From Dinghuibacter silviterrae (GTDB lineage: Bacteria; Bacteroidota; Bacteroidia; Chitinophagales; Chitinophagaceae), in contig NZ_SODV01000001.1 of NCBI RefSeq assembly GCF_004366355.1, forward strand, positions 992,001 through 1,056,000: a stretch of DNA of 64,000 nucleotides, read 5' to 3'. The position numbers and the translations under genes were made by a program. How positions within the stretch are numbered: position 1 is the first letter of the stretch; each line of letters begins with the position of its first letter. A model generated the notes under the pieces. It was not told the origin of the DNA, ran no database searches, and saw only the letters and a program-made list of their open reading frames with translations. Below are positions 60,439 through 64,000 of the stretch, one piece after another.

Positions 60439-61443
60439 TTATTCAGTGGGCGGTGTGTTCAGTGCGTCCCAAAGCAGGTCCTTCAGCGCGGGAAGTCCCT
60501 GCCCGGTGATGGACGAAAAGAAAACGTGCGGAATACCTTCCGGCAACTCCTTTTCGATCCCCGCTTTCAGCTCGTCGTCCAGCATGTCGCTTTTGCTGAT
60601 GCCGATGACAAACTGTTTGTCTAGCATTTCAGGGTTGTATTCTTCCAGCTCCCGTTCCAGGATCCGGAACTCTTCTCCATGATCCGCGCTGTCCGCGGGG
60701 ATAAGGAAAAGCAGCACCGGGTTACGCTCGATATGCCTCAGGAAGCGATGCCCCAGGCCCTTGCCTTCGGCCGCGCCTTCGATGATGCCGGGTAAATCGG
60801 CTACGCAAAAGGACTTTCCACCCCTATAGTCCACCATCCCCAATTGAGGTATCAGGGTTGTGAAGGCATAGTCGGCGATCTTTGGCTTGGCCGCGCTGAT
60901 GGACGAGAGCAGGGTTGACTTGCCCGCGTTGGGGAACCCCACGAGGCCCACGTCCGCCAGCACCTTTAGTTCGAGGACCTTCCACCCTTCGACCCCCGGC
61001 TCCCCGGGCTGGGCGTGTTCGGGGACCTGGTTGGTGGGGGTGGCAAAATTCGAGTTCCCCAGCCCGCCCCGGCCGCCCTTTAGCCAGATGATCTCCTGGC
61101 CGTCTTCCAGGATTTCGGCTTCTTCTTCCCCTGTTTCTTCGTCCCGGGCTACCGTGCCCAGGGGGACTTCTATATACGTGTCCTTTCCAAAGCGGCCGGT
61201 GCAGTTGTTCCCGCTCCCGCCCTCTCCGTTCTCCGCAATGACGTTTTTATAATACCGCAGGTGGAGCAGCGTCCATAGCTGGGCGTTCCCTTTCAGGATG
61301 ATGTGCCCGCCCCTGCCTCCGTCTCCGCCGTCGGGGCCGGCCTGGGCGTTGTACTTCGTCCGCATGAAGTGCTTGCTCCCCGCGCCCCCGTGGCCGGATT
61401 TGCAAAACACGCGGATATAGTCGATGAAGTTGGTTTTTTCCAT
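60439..61443 (-). CDS. obg: GTPase Obg/CgtA
   Basis: 334 residues from [20 protein letters not shown]. The frame extends to 61488 but the -7 box TATTTTTG (61459-61452) ends 8 bases before the ATG, so the shorter start is chosen. The Gly-rich Obg fold (1-160; [26 protein letters not shown]) is followed by the G domain with G1 [10 protein letters not shown]3 DLPGIIEGA and G4-like SKSD. It acts in 50S assembly and stress control. The C-terminal OCT domain is absent, as in many Bacteroidota. Confidence 0.96.
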   Translation of the reverse strand: MEKTNFIDYIRVFCKSGHGGAGSKHFMRTKYNAQAGPDGGDGGRGGHIILKGNAQLWTLLHLRYYKNVIAENGEGGSGNNCTGRFGKDTYIEVPLGTVARDEETGEEEAEILEDGQEIIWLKGGRGGLGNSNFATPTNQVPEHAQPGEPGVEGWKVLELKVLADVGLVGFPNAGKSTLLSSISAAKPKIADYAFTTLIPQLGMVDYRGGKSFCVADLPGIIEGAAEGKGLGHRFLRHIERNPVLLFLIPADSADHGEEFRILERELEEYNPEMLDKQFVIGISKSDMLDDELKAGIEKELPEGIPHVFFSSITGQGLPALKDLLWDALNTPPTE

Positions 61444-61526
61444 GTAGGGTGCAAAAATACGGGATTCCGCGCGGCCTGAGGCCGCCAAGCGGCGCGCGCC
61501 CGGTCCTCGTGGGCGCTGCGGCGGAG

Positions 61527-62123
61527 CTACTCGCGCCCGGGGTCCTTCCAGCTTTTGTACTCACCGGCGGCCGCATCGTAGCCCGGCGGCACCTCCCGCA
61601 AGGGCTCGCACGCCCGCGCGCCGCCGTGCATATCCGCCGGGAGGCGGCGGTAGAGGGCTGTGCCTTTATTTTTCCATACCAACATATCGTCCGGGACTTC
61701 CCGGATGATCCGGCCCGGGTTACCCACGACCAGGCTGCGGGGTGGGATCTGCATCCCCTCCGTGACCAGGGTCAGGGCGCCGATAATGGACCCTTCCCCG
61801 ATAACCACCCGGTCCAGGACGACGCTGTTCATGCCCACCAGGCAGTGCTTGCCGATCCGCGCGCCGTGGATAATGGCGCCGTGGCCGATGTGGGCCTCTT
61901 CCTCCAGGACCACCGTGATCCCGGGGAACATGTGGACCACGCAATTTTCCTGGATATTACAGCCGTCGGCGATGCGGATGCCGCCCCAGTCTCCCCGGAG
62001 CATGGCACCAGGGCCGATGTAGACGTCCTTGCCGATGACGACGTTCCCGGTGACGACGGCCTGGGGATGGACATAGGCGGTTTCGTGGACGACGGGGGTG
62101 TGGGCACCAAAAGTGTAGAACAT
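61527..62123 (-). CDS. paaY: PaaY-like gamma-carbonic-anhydrase hexapeptide-repeat protein
   Basis: 198 residues. A left-handed beta-helix of hexapeptide repeats ([40 protein letters not shown]) with the gamma-CA motifs [17 protein letters not shown] and three His for the metal site (in [19 protein letters not shown]). In the phenylacetate operon it is a thioesterase-like repair protein, PaaY. The paaG gene precedes it with a 1-base gap, so the name is favoured by context; a general gamma-CA is the alternative. Confidence 0.82.
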   Translation of the reverse strand: MFYTFGAHTPVVHETAYVHPQAVVTGNVVIGKDVYIGPGAMLRGDWGGIRIADGCNIQENCVVHMFPGITVVLEEEAHIGHGAIIHGARIGKHCLVGMNSVVLDRVVIGEGSIIGALTLVTEGMQIPPRSLVVGNPGRIIREVPDDMLVWKNKGTALYRRLPADMHGGARACEPLREVPPGYDAAAGEYKSWKDPGRE

Positions 62124-62124
62124 G

Positions 62125-62901
62125 TTATTGCCCCTTGAAAACAGGCGTGCGTTTTTCCAGGAAAGCCTGTACGCCTTCCCGGTAGTCTTCCGTACCCGCC
62201 GCTTGTTGTTGTAGGATATCCTCCAGGTGCAGTTGCTCCTCGAAGGTTTGATGAAACGACTGTTGAAGGGCTTCCTTGGTCAGTGCCAGCCCCCGCGTGG
62301 GCATATCCCCCAGTTGCACGGCCAGCGCCCAGGAGGCCTCCGCAAAAACATCATCCGCGAACACCTTATAGATCATCCCCATCCGTTCGGCCTCCGCGGC
62401 GGGGACTTTGTCCCCGAGCATGGCGAGGGCGGATGCCCGCTGCCAGCCGATCAGACGGGGGAGGAAGTAGGTGCCCCCGCTGTCCGGGATGAGACCAATC
62501 TTGGAAAAAGCCTGTACAAAGGAGGCGGACGCCGCCGCTACCACCACGTCGCAGCAAAGGGCAAGGTTGGCACCGGCGCCCGCGGCCACGCCGTTGACGG
62601 CGGCGACGACCGGTTTGGCCAGCCGGAAAATGCGGCGGACGATGGGATTATAGTGTTCTTTCAGGATGCGGTCCATACCCGGGCCGTGCGGATCGACCAC
62701 TTCCGACAGGTCCTGGCCTGCGGAAAAACCCTTCCCGGCGCCGGTCAGGTAGACGGCCCGTATGCTGGGTCTGGCGGCGCATTCGTCCAGGGCTTCCTGG
62801 AGTTCCAGGGCCATCTCCCGGTTAAAGGCATTAAGCTTGGAGGGGCGTTCCAGGGTGATCCTGGCGACCCGTTGTTCGACGGTGAACGTTATGGAAGCCA
62901 T
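62125..62901 (-). CDS. paaG: enoyl-CoA hydratase/isomerase PaaG-like
   Basis: 258 residues from MASITFTVEQRVARITLERP. The ATG at 62925 overlaps paaD and is less likely. The crotonase fold has the oxyanion-hole motif GAGKGFSAGQDLSEV and VAAVNGVAAGAGANLALCCD, and SASFVQAFSKIGLIPDSGGT (acidic residue loop). In the pathway it isomerises the ring epoxide of phenylacetyl-CoA to the oxepin. It lies 1 base from the paaD stop, tight operon. Confidence 0.88.
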   Translation of the reverse strand: MASITFTVEQRVARITLERPSKLNAFNREMALELQEALDECAARPSIRAVYLTGAGKGFSAGQDLSEVVDPHGPGMDRILKEHYNPIVRRIFRLAKPVVAAVNGVAAGAGANLALCCDVVVAAASASFVQAFSKIGLIPDSGGTYFLPRLIGWQRASALAMLGDKVPAAEAERMGMIYKVFADDVFAEASWALAVQLGDMPTRGLALTKEALQQSFHQTFEEQLHLEDILQQQAAGTEDYREGVQAFLEKRTPVFKGQ

Positions 62902-62902
62902 G

Positions 62903-63439
62903 CTAGTGACTTTTGAAATAATCAAAGGGTTCCTGGCAGTCCTTGCACTTGTACAGGGCCTTGCAGGCCGTAGACCCGAACCGGCTCACCATCTCGGTAT
63001 GATACGACCCGCAGTGCGGACAACGCACCGACTCGTCCTGCTGGAACAAGTCCAGGGAGCACACCGAAGGGACGGAATTGGGTGGGGCGATGCCAAAGGC
63101 CTCCAGCTTTTCCCTGGCCGCTTCGCTCATCCATTCAGTAGACCAGGCCGGGGAAAGGGCCGTCCGGACATCCACCGGGGTATACCCCGCGGCGATCAAG
63201 GTCATACGGATGTTCATGCGGATGACGTCCACGGCCGGACATCCGTTGTAGGTAGGTGTGATCATCACCGTCACCCCGGGGAACGCCCCCTGCTCGGATG
63301 CCGGGTATACCCGAACGTCACGGACAATCCCAAGATCCAGGATGGACAATACAGGGACCTCGGGGTCCGGTATATTTTCCAGCAGTTCCATGACGTGTCT
63401 CGGGTCGGATAAGGTTTTTATAGTCGCTGTGTCGCTCAT
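62903..63439 (-). CDS. paaD: 1,2-phenylacetyl-CoA epoxidase subunit PaaD
   Basis: 178 residues from MSDTATIKTLSDPRHVMELL. The upstream ATG at 63532 would overlap paaC and adds a Cys-rich non-family stretch. The DUF59/MIP18 domain (20-120) has DPEVPVLSILDLGIVRDV and TPTYNGCPAVDVIRMNI. The C-terminal zinc ribbon has VRCPHCGSYHTEM and YKCKDCQEPF (Cys-x2-Cys twice). PaaD is needed for Fe-S or di-iron assembly of the epoxidase. It lies 43 bases after paaC. Confidence 0.93.
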   Translation of the reverse strand: MSDTATIKTLSDPRHVMELLENIPDPEVPVLSILDLGIVRDVRVYPASEQGAFPGVTVMITPTYNGCPAVDVIRMNIRMTLIAAGYTPVDVRTALSPAWSTEWMSEAAREKLEAFGIAPPNSVPSVCSLDLFQQDESVRCPHCGSYHTEMVSRFGSTACKALYKCKDCQEPFDYFKSH

Positions 63440-63482
63440 TATATGGCAAATATCGTTAACCCGGTGTAATAAACACCAGGTA

Positions 63483-64000
63483 TTACCACGTGCTTCCCGG
63501 ATAAGCCCGTTGCATAAACTGCATTTCCGCAAGAACGTACCCCAGGTGTTCCGAATGCGCCCCGGTTTTTCCCCCCGCCTGGAAGGCCGGCGCCAGCGGC
63601 ACTGTCAGCCCCGCCTGCCCCAAAACCCTACGGACGTGCTCCATCCAGGACCCTTCCAGGCTGTCCACGGCTACCGCCACCCCGGCTTCTACCAGGACTT
63701 CTTCGTAGGGTGCCGGCCGGAACAGCTCTCCGGTATACATCCACAACGTTTCCAGGGCCTTCAGCAGACGCGCCCGGCTTTCCTCCGTCCCATCCCCCAG
63801 CCGGACCACCCATTCCCCGCTCCAACGCAGGTGATAGGTGACCTCCTTCAACGACCTCGTTCCGATGGCTGACAGTTGTTCGTCCGTGCTCGTCTTCATC
63901 GCCTTATACAGTTCATACTGGTAAGCGCTGAAAAAGAACTGCCGCAGCGTCGTGTGTGCCCAATCCCCGTTCGGCTGCTCCACCAGCAAACAATTCCGGT
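63483..64000 (-). CDS. paaC: 1,2-phenylacetyl-CoA epoxidase subunit PaaC, 5' end cut by window edge
   Basis: The C-terminal about 172 residues of PaaC; the start lies beyond the right edge. Diagnostic sequence: LVEQPNGDWAHTTLRQFFFS, LKEVTYHLRWSGEWVVRLGD and the C-terminal GKTGAHSEHLGYVLAEMQFM. PaaC is the catalytically inactive structural partner of the di-iron PaaA subunit. PaaA and PaaB are expected further right. It is followed by paaD, paaG and paaY in one leftward operon. Confidence 0.93.
   Translation of the reverse strand, partial: RNCLLVEQPNGDWAHTTLRQFFFSAYQYELYKAMKTSTDEQLSAIGTRSLKEVTYHLRWSGEWVVRLGDGTEESRARLLKALETLWMYTGELFRPAPYEEVLVEAGVAVAVDSLEGSWMEHVRRVLGQAGLTVPLAPAFQAGGKTGAHSEHLGYVLAEMQFMQRAYPGSTW

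Overview
The window comes from a fairly GC-rich member of the Bacteroidota, most likely family Chitinophagaceae. The evidence is its lineage-typical gene families: GldC, DUF4290, DUF6089, DUF4286, DUF4249 next to a TonB-dependent receptor, an S46 peptidase, a THX ribosomal protein and a Big_5-type lipoprotein. Many genes are preceded by the Bacteroidota sigma-factor -7 box TAnnTTTG, sometimes with TTTG about 19 bases upstream, and ribosome binding sites are mostly absent. The lineage is inferred from gene families and promoters only; no database search was possible.

Left part (1-13.1 kb): a truncated DUF4290 gene, a glycosyltransferase, gldC-yqeY-cvpA, then an envelope/cofactor block (alpha/beta hydrolase, CBS protein, Omp85 protein, NAD kinase, DUF6089). 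Next is the translation block rplM-rpsI-rpsB-tsf-pyrH, followed by pdxH, a 38-residue THX gene and an HU gene. The tsf-pyrH gap carries three consecutive strong hairpins. 13.3-22.4 kb: DUF4286, exonuclease III, a methionine synthase split into two genes behind a structured leader, recR, serC-DUF1015 and a TPR protein. 22.4-31.3 kb: acyl-CoA synthetase, cytochrome bd oxidase (cydAB), outer-membrane and secreted proteins, an MFS exporter and tRNA-Val(GAC).

31.4-47.5 kb is more accessory. It holds a GH3 glycosidase, a monooxygenase-like protein with a GlxA-type AraC regulator and an exported HMBD-DJ-1 protein, and an AT-rich island with a single gene fusing a RibD/dCMP-type deaminase to a COG2865-type ATPase core. 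A TonB receptor/DUF4249 pair follows with a divergent LytS/LytTR two-component system. Then come SRPBCC, phytanoyl-CoA dioxygenase-like and DoxX proteins, an IPT/PQQ-propeller lipoprotein, tRNA-Arg(CCT) and a TPR membrane protein.

47.5-64 kb: a structured gene-free stretch, a UvrD-type helicase with an AddB/Cas4-like Fe-S nuclease domain, a Big_5 lipoprotein, an S46 dipeptidyl-peptidase, and a repeat block (40-bp perfect inverted repeat plus 53-nt tandem repeats). After that come a Tat-exported Gfo/Idh oxidoreductase, two hypotheticals, an array of GNA-loop hairpins, a TetR regulator with a clear operator-promoter, DUF502, a CPBP protease, obg, and the 3' part of a phenylacetate operon (paaC-paaD-paaG-paaY) cut by the right edge.

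The strongest leads for something undescribed are the deaminase-ATPase fusion in its AT-rich island, the repeat block at 54.7-55.0 kb, the GNA-loop hairpin arrays and the methionine-synthase leader.
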